DNA of 64,000 nt, taken from NCBI RefSeq assembly GCF_046844695.1, contig NZ_CP177354.1:372001-436000 (forward strand), written 5' to 3'. The position numbers and the translations under genes were made by a program. Every line of letters begins with the position of its first letter. Position 1 is the first letter of the stretch. A model generated the notes under the pieces. The model was given only the letters and a program-made list of their open reading frames with translations. It searched no databases and had not been told where the DNA came from. Origin of the DNA: Pokkaliibacter plantistimulans. GTDB taxonomy: Bacteria; Pseudomonadota; Gammaproteobacteria; Pseudomonadales; Balneatricaceae. Positions 25,555 through 34,241 of this stretch are shown here, piece after piece.

Positions 25555-25992
25555 TCAGGGCGCACGCGCTACCAGCACGGCTCCGCCAATCACCAGTGCA
25601 GTGCCAAGCAGGCGCTGCACTGACAATTCCCGCACAATGCCGGCCCAGCCCAGACGGTCCAGCAGCAGCCCGGCGACAATCTGGCCGGTGATGATCAGCA
25701 CAATGGTCGCCGCACTGCCCTGAGTGCGATAGCCAAACAGGCTGGCAAAGACAAAGAAGGTGCCCAGTACGCCGGGTACGACAAACCACAGCTCGGCCCG
25801 CCCCCATTGCTGGAACAGGCCGGACTCGCCGCGGTACAGCTCTACCGCTGACAGAATCAGCAGCCCCACCAGCGAGTTGCACAGCAGCGCGCCAGTCAGG
25901 CTCAGACCGCGTCCGGTCATGGCAACCATGACCGCGTTCTGCATCACCAGTGCCATGCCCGCCAGCAGGGACAGCCCTATCGCATTCGGCAT
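25555..25992 (-). CDS. YdcZ-type small DMT transporter (DUF606)
   Basis: This 145-residue protein has five hydrophobic segments. MPNAIGLSLLAGMALVMQNA, GALLCNSLVGLLILSAVEL and PGVLGTFFVFASLFGYRTQG match the DMT/DUF606 (YdcZ) pattern, which has a half-size EamA-like fold. Such proteins are inner-membrane and of unknown substrate. It follows the acetyltransferase gene by 3 bases, so the two form an operon. Confidence 0.8.
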   Translation of the reverse strand: MPNAIGLSLLAGMALVMQNAVMVAMTGRGLSLTGALLCNSLVGLLILSAVELYRGESGLFQQWGRAELWFVVPGVLGTFFVFASLFGYRTQGSAATIVLIITGQIVAGLLLDRLGWAGIVRELSVQRLLGTALVIGGAVLVARAP

Positions 25993-25995
25993 GGC

Positions 25996-26511
25996 TCAGT
26001 CTCGCTCGGCGCCGGGCGCATCAAGGAAACGCTGCATAAACACCAGATCCAGCCAGCGACCAAACTTGTGTCCCACTTCGGGGAAATGCGCCACTGTCTT
26101 GAACCCCAGACGCTCATGGAAGCGCACCGAGCCGGCATTTTCCGCATCAATACCACCGATAATGACATGCTTGCCGAGTGCCAGTGCCAACGGAAACAGC
26201 GCCTCTACCAGCTGCGCTCCCACCCCTTTGCCGCGCTGGTCAGCGCGCACGTGGACACTGTGCTCAACGGTAAAACGGAAACCGTGCCAGGCACCGCGCC
26301 ACTCACCGAAAGATGAAAAGCCCACCACTTCGCCCTGATCCTCTGCCACCAGCACCGGATAGCCCTGTGCCAGACGGCCCTCATACCAGGCCGTACGATC
26401 TTCCAGACTGACCGGTTCCAGAGCATAGACCGCGGTGGAGGTGGCGATGACATCGTTGTAAATCGCCAGAATGGCGGGCAAATCAGCATGGGTGGCAGCA
26501 CGAATCAACAT
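25996..26511 (-). CDS. mddA: MddA/YncA-type GNAT acetyltransferase
   Basis: Starting at the ATG at 26511 (GGAG 8 bases upstream) gives 171 residues closely following the MddA pattern. It has RAATHADLPAILAIYNDVIA at the start, a central FTVEHSVHVRADQRGKGVGA holding the Q/RxxGxG acetyl-CoA loop, HVIIGGIDAENAGSVRFHER, and a terminal VGHKFGRWLDLVFMQ. MddA-type enzymes acetylate methionine sulfoximine, methionine sulfone or phosphinothricin and so detoxify glutamine synthetase inhibitors. It is co-transcribed with the small DMT transporter and divergent from the XRE-cupin gene. Confidence 0.85.
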   Translation of the reverse strand: MLIRAATHADLPAILAIYNDVIATSTAVYALEPVSLEDRTAWYEGRLAQGYPVLVAEDQGEVVGFSSFGEWRGAWHGFRFTVEHSVHVRADQRGKGVGAQLVEALFPLALALGKHVIIGGIDAENAGSVRFHERLGFKTVAHFPEVGHKFGRWLDLVFMQRFLDAPGAERD

Positions 26512-26623
26512 GATGAGGCTCCGAAGGGTGAAGTAATACCAGCCACCTGTGGCACTACCACGGTGGCAACCGTGGCCACTGTCACGCAGGAATCTGACGG
26601 GAAGCTGGGATTGCGGAAGAATA

Positions 26624-26637
26624 TCCACTATAGTGGA
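26624..26637. promoter_or_regulatory. Perfect 14-bp palindrome, candidate operator
   Basis: TCCACTATAGTGGA is a perfect palindrome located 28 bases before the ATG of the XRE-cupin regulator and 113 bases from the start of the divergent acetyltransferase gene. A second inverted repeat, CCACGG and CCGTGG, lies near 26558-26576. The short distance to the regulator suggests autoregulation. Confidence 0.5.
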
Positions 26638-26664
26638 CACAAGTCAACTGATCATAAAATCACC

Positions 26665-27276
26665 ATGACCATACCCACAACAGCACCAACCGAGGCTTCC
26701 GTGAGCCTGACTGAACAGAACAGCGAAGACCCTACCACACAGCTGGCAGCACGCATTCGCATCGAACGTAAGCAGCGGCAATGGTCGCTGGATGAACTGG
26801 CGCAGCGCTCCGGCGTCTCCAAGGCAATGATCAGCAAGATTGAGCGCGGGGAAACCAGCCCCACTGCGACGCTGCTGGGCAAGCTGTCCGGTGCCTTTGG
26901 CCTGACCCTGTCCACACTGCTGGCCAGAACCGAGCAACAGGGAGGCCGGCTGCGTCGGCGTCAGGATCAACCGCAATGGCGTGACCCTGAAACCGGCTTT
27001 ATCCGTCGTCAGTTATCCCCTACTTCTGACTTGCCACTGGATCTGGTGCAAGTCGAGCTGCCCGTAGGTGCCAGCGTCAGCTATCCCGCCTCGGCCTTCG
27101 CCTTTTTCCGTCAGCTGATCTGGGTGACGCAAGGGAAGCTGGAGTTCACCGAAGGAGAGACGCTGCATCAGTTATCCACAGGTGACTGCCTGGAGCTGGG
27201 CTCACCCAGTGACTGTCGCTTTTTTAACCCCGGGACAACCAGCTGTGAATATCTGGTGGTACTGTTGCGTCAGTAA
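26665..27276 (+). CDS. XRE-family regulator with C-terminal cupin domain
   Basis: The 203-residue product has a helix-turn-helix (LAARIRIERKQRQWSLDELA followed by QRSGVSKAMISKIERGETSP) and a C-terminal cupin fold with FRQLIWVTQGKLEFTEGE and a late ELGSPSDCRFFNPG. This is the SutR/PuuR-like architecture used for amino acid, polyamine or sulfur metabolism control. The start at 26665 gives a normal family length; a longer frame to 26488 overlaps the divergent gene. The aminotransferase gene follows 109 bases later on the same strand and may be its target. Confidence 0.85.
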   Translation: MTIPTTAPTEASVSLTEQNSEDPTTQLAARIRIERKQRQWSLDELAQRSGVSKAMISKIERGETSPTATLLGKLSGAFGLTLSTLLARTEQQGGRLRRRQDQPQWRDPETGFIRRQLSPTSDLPLDLVQVELPVGASVSYPASAFAFFRQLIWVTQGKLEFTEGETLHQLSTGDCLELGSPSDCRFFNPGTTSCEYLVVLLRQ

Positions 27277-27385
27277 CTGCCTCGCCCGAGGGTGGATGAC
27301 TGTCTGCTGTAGCGTGGCAGAGGAAAATCTGGCATAACTGTTCAACAATCAGCCTTTTCTCAGCCACTCAGGAACGAGTTCGATC

Positions 27386-28558
27386 ATGCCGCAACCTAGT
27401 GCCCGTACTGCCGTACAGTCCCTGTCGGCGTCCTTAATCCGTGAAGTGGCCAATACCGCTATGGGGCGTGAGGGCGTGCTGCCCTTCTGGTTCGGTGAAA
27501 GTGACCAGCCTACGCCGGGATTTATCCGTGAAGCGGCCATGGCCTCACTGCAGCAGGGTGAAACCTTCTACTCACAGAATCTGGGTCGTCCGTGGCTGCG
27601 CGAAGGGATTGCCAGCTACCTCAGCCAGTTGCATCACCGCCCCTTCACTGCCGAACAGATAGGTGTGACGGGCTCAGGTATATCCGCCCTGATGCTGGCC
27701 ATGCAACTGCTACTGAGCCCGGGTGACAAGGTCGTGGCGGTTACGCCGCTTTGGCCCAATCTGGTGGAAATTCCACGCGTACTGAGTGCCCATGTCGAAC
27801 GTGTACCTCTGCAGATTACCGATCAGGGCTGGCAGCTAGATCTGCAACGCCTGCTGGACACACTGACTCCCGATACCCGTCTGTTACTGATCAACTCGCC
27901 CAATAATCCTACAGGGTGGACCATTGCCGACGACGAGCAACGTATTGTGCTGGAACATTGCCGCAAACACGGTATCTGGATTCTGGCTGACGACGTCTAT
28001 GAGCGACTGGTGTATCGCAGCGGCCTGGACAGCGCCCCTTCTTTTCTGGCCAGGAAGGAAGACGATGATCTGATCATCGGCGTCAACAGTTTCTCCAAAG
28101 CCTGGTGCATGACCGGATGGCGTACTGGCTGGCTGACGATTCCAGCCGCACTGGCCGATGATTTGGCCAAATTGGTGGAATACAACACCTCGTGCGTGCC
28201 GGAGTTTGTGCAGCGTGGTGCAATGGCCGCCATTCAGCAGGGAGAGCCCTATGTCGAGCAGCTGCGCCAGCAACTGGGCGCTCAACGGCAACTGATGGTC
28301 GAAGGGCTAACCGCTATCGACGGTGTAACCCTGCCTTACGCCGATGGCGCTATGTATGCCTTCTTCCGCATCGATGGCTTCAATGACTCACTGGCACTGG
28401 CACGAGCGCTGCTTAACGAGGTTGGCCTTGGGCTGGCCCCAGGTCGCGCCTTTGGTGAGGAAGGCGAAGGCTGGCTACGCTGGTGTTACGCGACGTCGCC
28501 AGTTCGTCTGCAGGAAGGTTTACAACGTCTGGATGACTTTGTTCGTCGTCAGCGCTGA
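27386..28558 (+). CDS. Class I/II pyridoxal-phosphate aminotransferase
   Basis: This 390-residue protein has the fold-type I features: FWFGESDQPTPGFIREA near the start, GSGISALMLAMQLLLSPGD for phosphate binding, NSPNNPTGW with the conserved Asn, ADDVYERLVY, and the Schiff-base lysine in NSFSKAWCMTGWRTGW. It ends with an Arg-containing LRWCYATSPVRL that binds the substrate carboxylate. It resembles aspartate/aromatic-type aminotransferases of subgroup I-gamma. Neighbouring the XRE-cupin regulator, it probably acts in amino acid catabolism. The substrate cannot be stated. Confidence 0.88.
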   Translation: MPQPSARTAVQSLSASLIREVANTAMGREGVLPFWFGESDQPTPGFIREAAMASLQQGETFYSQNLGRPWLREGIASYLSQLHHRPFTAEQIGVTGSGISALMLAMQLLLSPGDKVVAVTPLWPNLVEIPRVLSAHVERVPLQITDQGWQLDLQRLLDTLTPDTRLLLINSPNNPTGWTIADDEQRIVLEHCRKHGIWILADDVYERLVYRSGLDSAPSFLARKEDDDLIIGVNSFSKAWCMTGWRTGWLTIPAALADDLAKLVEYNTSCVPEFVQRGAMAAIQQGEPYVEQLRQQLGAQRQLMVEGLTAIDGVTLPYADGAMYAFFRIDGFNDSLALARALLNEVGLGLAPGRAFGEEGEGWLRWCYATSPVRLQEGLQRLDDFVRRQR

Positions 28559-28574
28559 TCACCCGATCAGCGCT
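28551..28574. terminator. Perfect hairpin over the two convergent stop codons
   Basis: AGCGCTGATC (28551-28560) and GATCAGCGCT (28565-28574) form a 10-bp stem with loop ACCC. It includes the stop of the aminotransferase gene (TGA at 28556-28558) and the last codons of the convergent second atpC. It is probably a shared terminator, though no T tract follows. Confidence 0.55.
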
Positions 28575-28992
28575 TGATGTTGCCTTTGCGGCTCAGGCTC
28601 AGCTCGTGCAGTGTGCGTAGCATCGCCGCTGCACGTGCCACATGATCAGCACTCTCGCGGTCATGATGAGCAGCAAACTCTGCTTCGGCATCGCGCTTGG
28701 CCTTTTCTGCCGCGACTTTATCCAGATCCTGAGCACGCAAGGCCGTATCGGCCAGCACGATGGTGCGCCCGGGCTGAACTTCTAGAAATCCGGCGGGTAC
28801 AAAATAGATTTGCTCCTCACCCTGCATGTCATACACACGCAACGGGCCAGGGCCCAACTCAGCCAGCAGCGGGGCATGACCGGGGTAAATACCCACATCC
28901 CCCCACTGGGTAGTCAGAATCACATGACGCGCTTGACCACTGAACAGTGATCCTTCTGGCGTAACCAAATCCAGCAATAGATGTTTATCCAT
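28567..28992 (-). CDS. Second F-type ATP synthase epsilon subunit, outside the atp operon
   Basis: Starting at the ATG at 28992 (AAGGA 7 bases upstream) gives 141 residues. The beta-sandwich domain is conserved (GDVGIYPGHAPLLAELGPGP, then GFLEVQPGRTIVLADTALRA), followed by the two C-terminal helices. It differs from the operon copy at 29321 in more than half of its positions, and its C-terminal helices are more charged (KVAAEKAKRDAEAEFAAHHD). A strong terminator at 29275-29301 separates the two copies, so this gene should have its own promoter in 28993-29274, where no clear element could be fixed. It may be an alternative epsilon subunit or be used in another complex. Confidence 0.85.
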   Translation of the reverse strand: MDKHLLLDLVTPEGSLFSGQARHVILTTQWGDVGIYPGHAPLLAELGPGPLRVYDMQGEEQIYFVPAGFLEVQPGRTIVLADTALRAQDLDKVAAEKAKRDAEAEFAAHHDRESADHVARAAAMLRTLHELSLSRKGNIKR

Positions 28993-29274
28993 GGAGTCAT
29001 CCTTGGGCGATAGCGAAGTGCGACCAGTGCAGCCTTGGCTCTGAGCCATCAACAGCAGTTATTCGCCCTACTCTAGCAAAGCCTCTTCTGTGAACGGCTG
29101 ATCTGCATGGCTGAAACGGCAAGATCCACAATCCTGACACAAGTGCTACCACAGTGGCAGGCAGGGGCAGCCTCAATTCAGCGTTCCAGACGGTGCAAGC
29201 GTTTGAATACAAAGAGTGAGCAGAACAACACTCAGCACAGGTGATACCGTGGTCGATTACCGGGCAACAGAAAC

Positions 29275-29301
29275 AAAAAAGGCAGCCTGAGCTGCCTTTT
29301 T
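29275..29301. terminator. Rho-independent terminator of the atp operon
   Basis: GGCAGC (29281-29286) and GCTGCC (29291-29296) form a stem with loop CTGA, flanked by six A before and five T after, so it works in both directions. For the minus strand atp transcript the hairpin is followed by TTTTTT. It lies 20 bases after the atpC stop. The rest of 28993-29274 holds no gene that I can see. Confidence 0.85.
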
Positions 29302-29320
29302 ATGGACCTGAGCTTGCCGA

Positions 29321-29746
29321 TTAACGGCCGGTTTTCTTGCGCAACTGTTCCAGTACGCGCAACTGCGCAGCCGCTTCCGCCAACTGAACGGCGGCACGGG
29401 AATAGTCCAACTCCGCGTTATGATTCGACATTGCCTGTTCCGCCTCTTTCTTGGCTTCCAGAGCAATGGACTCATCAAGGTCATTGGCACGGATCGCGGT
29501 GTCAGCCAACACGGTTACCATGTTGGGCTGCACTTCCAGAAAACCACCGGATACATAGATGATTTCCTCGTCGCCATCCTGCTTGATGACACGCACCGGA
29601 CCCGGCTTGAGCTGGGTCAGGAGCGGAGCGTGACCTGGGGCAATACCCAGATCACCTAGACTCCCGCTGGCAACGACCAGTTCCACCAACCCGGAAAAGA
29701 TTGCCTCTTCGGAGCTGACAATATTGCAGTGAACTGTCATAGCCAT
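29321..29746 (-). CDS. atpC: F-type ATP synthase epsilon subunit (operon copy)
   Basis: This 141-residue central-stalk subunit couples rotation and inhibits ATP hydrolysis. The motifs are GDLGIAPGHAPLLTQLKPGP, GGFLEVQPNMVTVLADTAIR and a helical C-terminus ending LRVLEQLRKKTGR. GAGGGGG lies about 6 bases before the ATG at 29746. It is the last gene of the operon, 50 bases after atpD, and is followed by a strong terminator. A divergent second copy lies beyond that terminator. Confidence 0.97.
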   Translation of the reverse strand: MAMTVHCNIVSSEEAIFSGLVELVVASGSLGDLGIAPGHAPLLTQLKPGPVRVIKQDGDEEIIYVSGGFLEVQPNMVTVLADTAIRANDLDESIALEAKKEAEQAMSNHNAELDYSRAAVQLAEAAAQLRVLEQLRKKTGR

Positions 29747-29796
29747 GGTTAACCCCCTCTAGCTATGGTTATGGGAATAACCGTCGCTGGAGACGA

Positions 29797-31173
29797 TTAC
29801 AGCTTCTTCGCTTTCTCAACTGCTTCGTCGATGCTGCCAACCATGTAGAACGCTTGTTCTGGCATGTTGTCGTAGTCACCGGACAGAATGCCCTTGAAGC
29901 CACTGATAGTGTCTTTCAGGGAAACGTACTTACCGGGTGAGCCGGTGAATACTTCTGCCACGAAGAAAGGCTGAGACAGGAAGCGCTGGATCTTACGCGC
30001 ACGGGTTACTACCAGCTTGTCGTCTTCTGACAGCTCGTCCATACCCAGAATCGCGATGATGTCCTTCAGTTCCTTGTAGCGCTGCAGAGTAGACTGCACG
30101 CCACGAGCCACTTCGTAGTGTTCCTGGCCAACCACCAGCGGATCCAGCTGACGAGAGGTAGAGTCCAGCGGATCAACCGCAGGATAGATACCCAGCGCAG
30201 CGATATCACGGGACAGTACAACAGTAGCGTCCAGGTGAGAGAAGGTGGTTGCAGGTGACGGATCGGTCAAGTCATCCGCAGGTACGTATACCGCCTGAAC
30301 AGAAGTGATAGAGCCGGTCTTGGTGGAGGTAATACGCTCCTGCAGAACGCCCATCTCTTCAGCCAGAGTAGGCTGATAACCTACGGCAGAAGGCATACGA
30401 CCCAGCAGTGCAGATACTTCAGTACCGGCCAGGGTGTAACGGTAGATGTTGTCAACGAAGAACAGAACATCACGGCCTTCGTCACGGAACTGCTCGGCCA
30501 TGGTCAGACCGGTCAGAGCAACACGCAGACGGTTGCCGGGCGGCTCGTTCATCTGACCGTATACCAGAGATACTTTGTCCAGTACGTTGGACTCCATCAT
30601 CTCGTGGTAGAAGTCGTTCCCTTCACGAGTACGCTCACCTACACCAGCGAACACGGAGTAACCACTGTGCTCGATCGCGATGTTACGGATCAGCTCCATC
30701 ATGTTGACGGTCTTACCTACACCCGCACCACCGAACAGACCTACTTTACCGCCTTTGGCGAAGGGGCAAACCAGGTCGATTACCTTGATACCGGTTTCCA
30801 GCAGTTCGCTGGAGGCTGCCTGATCAGCGTAGCTTGGCGCTTTACGGTGAATAGGCATACGCACTTCTTCACCGATGGGGCCTTGCTCGTCGATCGGGTT
30901 ACCCAGAACGTCCATGATGCGACCCAGGGTAGCTTTACCCACAGGTACAGACACGGGTTCGCCTGTATTTTTTACTTCTAAACCACGGCTCATGCCTTCG
31001 CTTGAACCCATGGCGATGGTGCGTACAACACCGTCACCCAGCTGTTGCTGAACTTCCAGCACCAGCTCTTTTCCTTCAATGGTCAGGGCGTCGTACACTT
31101 TGGGTACGGCGTTGCGCGGAAACTCGACGTCCACCACCGCCCCGATGACTTGCACTACACGTCCGCTACTCAT
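29797..31173 (-). CDS. atpD: F-type ATP synthase beta subunit
   Basis: This 458-residue catalytic subunit has the Walker A loop GGAGVGKTVNMMELI, the catalytic GERTREGNDFYHEM, the Walker B region DVLFFVDNIYRYTLAGTEVS, and the DELSEDDK turn near the C-terminus that resembles the DELSEED lever. It forms the alternating hexamer with alpha. The length and gene order are typical of Proteobacteria. Confidence 0.98.
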   Translation of the reverse strand: MSSGRVVQVIGAVVDVEFPRNAVPKVYDALTIEGKELVLEVQQQLGDGVVRTIAMGSSEGMSRGLEVKNTGEPVSVPVGKATLGRIMDVLGNPIDEQGPIGEEVRMPIHRKAPSYADQAASSELLETGIKVIDLVCPFAKGGKVGLFGGAGVGKTVNMMELIRNIAIEHSGYSVFAGVGERTREGNDFYHEMMESNVLDKVSLVYGQMNEPPGNRLRVALTGLTMAEQFRDEGRDVLFFVDNIYRYTLAGTEVSALLGRMPSAVGYQPTLAEEMGVLQERITSTKTGSITSVQAVYVPADDLTDPSPATTFSHLDATVVLSRDIAALGIYPAVDPLDSTSRQLDPLVVGQEHYEVARGVQSTLQRYKELKDIIAILGMDELSEDDKLVVTRARKIQRFLSQPFFVAEVFTGSPGKYVSLKDTISGFKGILSGDYDNMPEQAFYMVGSIDEAVEKAKKL

Positions 31174-31214
31174 GCTCGGATCCTCTTAATCTCAGTAAGC
31201 CTGTGTTGCGGTGG

Positions 31215-32075
31215 TTACACCGCTGCCGCACCACCGACGATCTCGGCAATTTCCTGGGTGATGGAAGCCTGACGAGCCTTGTTGTAGACCAGCTGCAGTT
31301 CTTTGATGATGTTGCCCGCGTTATCGGAGGCATTCTTCATCGCGATCATACGTGCAGCCTGCTCACAGGCAACGTTTTCCACCACACCCTGATACACCAG
31401 TGACTCCACATAACGAATCAACAAACCGTCCAGGAGTGCTTTGGCATCGGGCTCGTAAAGATAGTCCCAGTGGTGCTTCAGACCATCATTGTCTTCTGCC
31501 TGCAAGGGCAGCATTTGTACAACAGCAGGCTGCTGGGTCATGGTGTTGACGAACTTGTTCGACACCAGATACAGACGGTCCAGGCGGCCTTCGTCATAGG
31601 CATCCAACATCACCTTGACGATACCAATCAGGTCTTTGACTTCCGGCTTGTCGCCCAGGTGGTTGGCGTATGCGACAACCTTGCCACCGTAGTTGCGGAA
31701 GAAAGAACCTGCTTTGGTGCCTACGGCACAAATGTCAATCTCGACGCCCTTGTCGGCGTACTGCTTCATTACCTTGATCATGGCTTTGAAGGCGTTGATG
31801 TTCAGACCACCGCACAAACCACGATCAGTAGAGATAACAATGAAGCCTACGCGCTTGACGTCGCGTTCTTGCAGGTACAGATGCTTGTATTCGGGATTGG
31901 AGTTCGCCACGTGACGAATGACATCAGCAATACGCTCCGCGTAGGGGCGGCTGGCTGCCATACGGTCCTGGGCTTTCCGCATTTTGGATACCGCGACCAT
32001 TTCCATGGCGCTGGTGATCTTCTGCGTACTCTTGATACTCGCAATCTGCGATTTGATCTCTTTTCCTGCTGCCAT
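31215..32075 (-). CDS. atpG: F-type ATP synthase gamma subunit
   Basis: This 286-residue rotor shaft subunit has an N-terminal coiled-coil helix (KEIKSQIASIKSTQKITSAM, then EMVAVSKMRKAQDRM), the central Rossmann-like domain with VISTDRGLCGGLN, and the C-terminal helix SDNAGNIIKELQLVYNKARQ and on to QEIAEIVGGAAAV. The gap between atpA and atpG is 56 bases and that to atpD is 41 bases, as usual. Confidence 0.98.
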   Translation of the reverse strand: MAAGKEIKSQIASIKSTQKITSAMEMVAVSKMRKAQDRMAASRPYAERIADVIRHVANSNPEYKHLYLQERDVKRVGFIVISTDRGLCGGLNINAFKAMIKVMKQYADKGVEIDICAVGTKAGSFFRNYGGKVVAYANHLGDKPEVKDLIGIVKVMLDAYDEGRLDRLYLVSNKFVNTMTQQPAVVQMLPLQAEDNDGLKHHWDYLYEPDAKALLDGLLIRYVESLVYQGVVENVACEQAARMIAMKNASDNAGNIIKELQLVYNKARQASITQEIAEIVGGAAAV

Positions 32076-32131
32076 AATCTCTGCCTCAAGCGTTCAGCGA
32101 CAGCGGCAGGGTTACCCCTGCCGCACCCGGA

Positions 32132-33676
32132 TTACCAGGAACCAGTCGCTTTGAATTTCTCGATACCGGCTTTGATTTCAGCAGCGATGCCGTCGTTGTA
32201 GTTGCCATCTCCACCAATCTTGGCGATCAGGTCAGCGCACTCAGAGTTGAAGTACGCTACCAGACCTGCTTCGAAAGAGCCGATCTTGGCAACAGGGATA
32301 TCGTTCAGGAAGCCTTCAGTAGCGGCATACAGAACAACACCCATTTCAGCAACAGACATAGGCTTGAACTGATTCTGTTTCATCAGTTCAGTCACACGCT
32401 GACCGTGCTCCAGCTGTTTGCGGGTCGCTTCGTCCAGATCAGAAGCAAACTGAGCAAAGGCTGCCAGTTCACGATACTGAGCCAGTGCCAGACGGATACC
32501 ACCACCCAGCTTCTTGATGATCTTGGTCTGGGCCGCACCACCAACACGGGATACGGAGATACCAGCGTTCATCGCAGGACGGATACCGGCGTTGAACAGG
32601 TTGGTTTCCAGGAAGATCTGACCATCGGTAATGGAAATTACGTTGGTCGGAACGAAAGCGGAAACGTCGCCAGCCTGAGTTTCGATGATGGGCAGCGCGG
32701 TCAGAGAACCGGTCTGGCCAGTCACGCGGCCTTCAGTGTAACGCTCTACGTAATCAGCGCTGACACGAGCAGCACGCTCGAGCAGACGTGAGTGTAAATA
32801 GAACACGTCACCAGGATAGGCTTCACGGCCAGGTGGGCGCTTCAGCAGCAGAGAGATCTGACGGTAGGCCCAGGCCTGCTTGGTCAGGTCATCATAAATA
32901 ATCAGTGCGTCTTCGCCGTTATCACGGAAGTATTCACCCATGGTGCAACCAGCGTAGGCAGACAGATACTGCATGGAAGCAGGATCAGCAGCGCCCGCGG
33001 CAACCACGATGGTGTGATCCATCGCACCGTGCTCTTCCAGCTTGCGTACTACGTTGGCGATAGTGGACTGTTTCTGACCAATCGCAACATAGATACATTT
33101 AATGCCGGAGTGCTTCTGCGCGATGATGGTGTCGATCGCCATTGCGGTTTTACCGGTCTGACGGTCGCCGATGATCAGCTCACGCTGGCCACGGCCGATA
33201 GGCACCATGGAGTCAACCGCCTTGTAACCAGTCTGTACAGGCTGGTCAACGGATTTACGCCAGATAACACCAGGAGCAACCTTTTCGATAGGCTCGCTGC
33301 GAGTAGTATTCAGCGGACCTTTGCCATCGATGGGGTTACCCAGGGCATCAACAACGCGGCCCAGCAGTTCTGGACCAACAGGAACTTCAAGTACACGACC
33401 GGTACACTTGACGGTCATACCTTCGGACAGGCCCTGGTAATCACCCAGAACCACAGCACCTACAGAGTCACGCTCCAGGTTCAGTGCCATGCCGTATACG
33501 CCGCCGGTGAACTCGATCATTTCACCGTACATAACATCAGCCAGACCGTGGATCTGTACGATACCATCGGAAACGCTGACGACTGTGCCCTCATTACGGG
33601 CCTCAGATTTGAGATTCAGACCTTCGATCCGCTTCTTGATGATCTCGCTGATCTCAGATGGATTCAGTTGCTGCAT
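32132..33676 (-). CDS. atpA: F-type ATP synthase alpha subunit
   Basis: This 514-residue non-catalytic nucleotide-binding subunit shows MQQLNPSEISEIIKKRIEGL at the N-terminus, the P-loop GDRQTGKTAMAIDTII, and the family signature region PAMNAGISVSRVGGAAQTK. The C-terminal helical domain is complete. It lies in the middle of the atp operon, between atpH and atpG. Confidence 0.98.
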   Translation of the reverse strand: MQQLNPSEISEIIKKRIEGLNLKSEARNEGTVVSVSDGIVQIHGLADVMYGEMIEFTGGVYGMALNLERDSVGAVVLGDYQGLSEGMTVKCTGRVLEVPVGPELLGRVVDALGNPIDGKGPLNTTRSEPIEKVAPGVIWRKSVDQPVQTGYKAVDSMVPIGRGQRELIIGDRQTGKTAMAIDTIIAQKHSGIKCIYVAIGQKQSTIANVVRKLEEHGAMDHTIVVAAGAADPASMQYLSAYAGCTMGEYFRDNGEDALIIYDDLTKQAWAYRQISLLLKRPPGREAYPGDVFYLHSRLLERAARVSADYVERYTEGRVTGQTGSLTALPIIETQAGDVSAFVPTNVISITDGQIFLETNLFNAGIRPAMNAGISVSRVGGAAQTKIIKKLGGGIRLALAQYRELAAFAQFASDLDEATRKQLEHGQRVTELMKQNQFKPMSVAEMGVVLYAATEGFLNDIPVAKIGSFEAGLVAYFNSECADLIAKIGGDGNYNDGIAAEIKAGIEKFKATGSW

Positions 33677-33692
33677 GCTCTATCCCTCACAA

Positions 33693-34229
33693 TCAGGATT
33701 GGATCGCCTCGGCCAATTTTGCCAATTTTCCGCGCACGGAACCGTCAATAACCATGTCACCTGCCTTGATGATCAGGCCGCCGATCAAACTCTTATCGAC
33801 TTCGGTGGTTATGGTGATGGTCCGATTCAATTTAGCCTTGAGGGCTTGTGCCAGTTGCTCCTGCTCAGCGGAGGAAAGCTCAAAGGCAGAGGTCACTACG
33901 ACGTCAGTCGCGTTTTCCTGCTCAGCCTTGAACTGCTCAAACAGCTGTGAAACTTCAGGAATCAACACCAGGCGCTTGTTACGCGCCATGGTTTGAAAAA
34001 AGGCTTTGCCGCTCTCGGTTACTTTTTCTGCGCAGACGTCAATGACAGCCTGAGCTTGCTGTTCAGCAGTCAGTGCCGGATTGTTGAGCACCTTGGCAAA
34101 CTCGCTGTCTTCTGCAACAGCGGCCGCCAGGGCCAACATTTCCGACCACTGACCCAGTTCACCCTTGTCCAGAGCAAACTGAAACGCAGCTTTGGCATAA
34201 GGCCGGGCGAATGTGGTCAATTCCGCCAT
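33693..34229 (-). CDS. atpH: F-type ATP synthase delta subunit
   Basis: This 178-residue stator subunit joins the peripheral stalk to the alpha-beta head. It has TFARPYAKAAFQFALDKGEL at the N-terminus, the helix LLALIPEVSQLFEQF-like region (LVLIPEVSQLFEQFKAEQEN), and a C-terminal LIGGLIIKAGDMVIDGSVRG, all typical of the OSCP/delta family. It lies 12 bases after atpF. Confidence 0.97.
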   Translation of the reverse strand: MAELTTFARPYAKAAFQFALDKGELGQWSEMLALAAAVAEDSEFAKVLNNPALTAEQQAQAVIDVCAEKVTESGKAFFQTMARNKRLVLIPEVSQLFEQFKAEQENATDVVVTSAFELSSAEQEQLAQALKAKLNRTITITTEVDKSLIGGLIIKAGDMVIDGSVRGKLAKLAEAIQS

Positions 34230-34241
34230 CGGTCACCTCAC

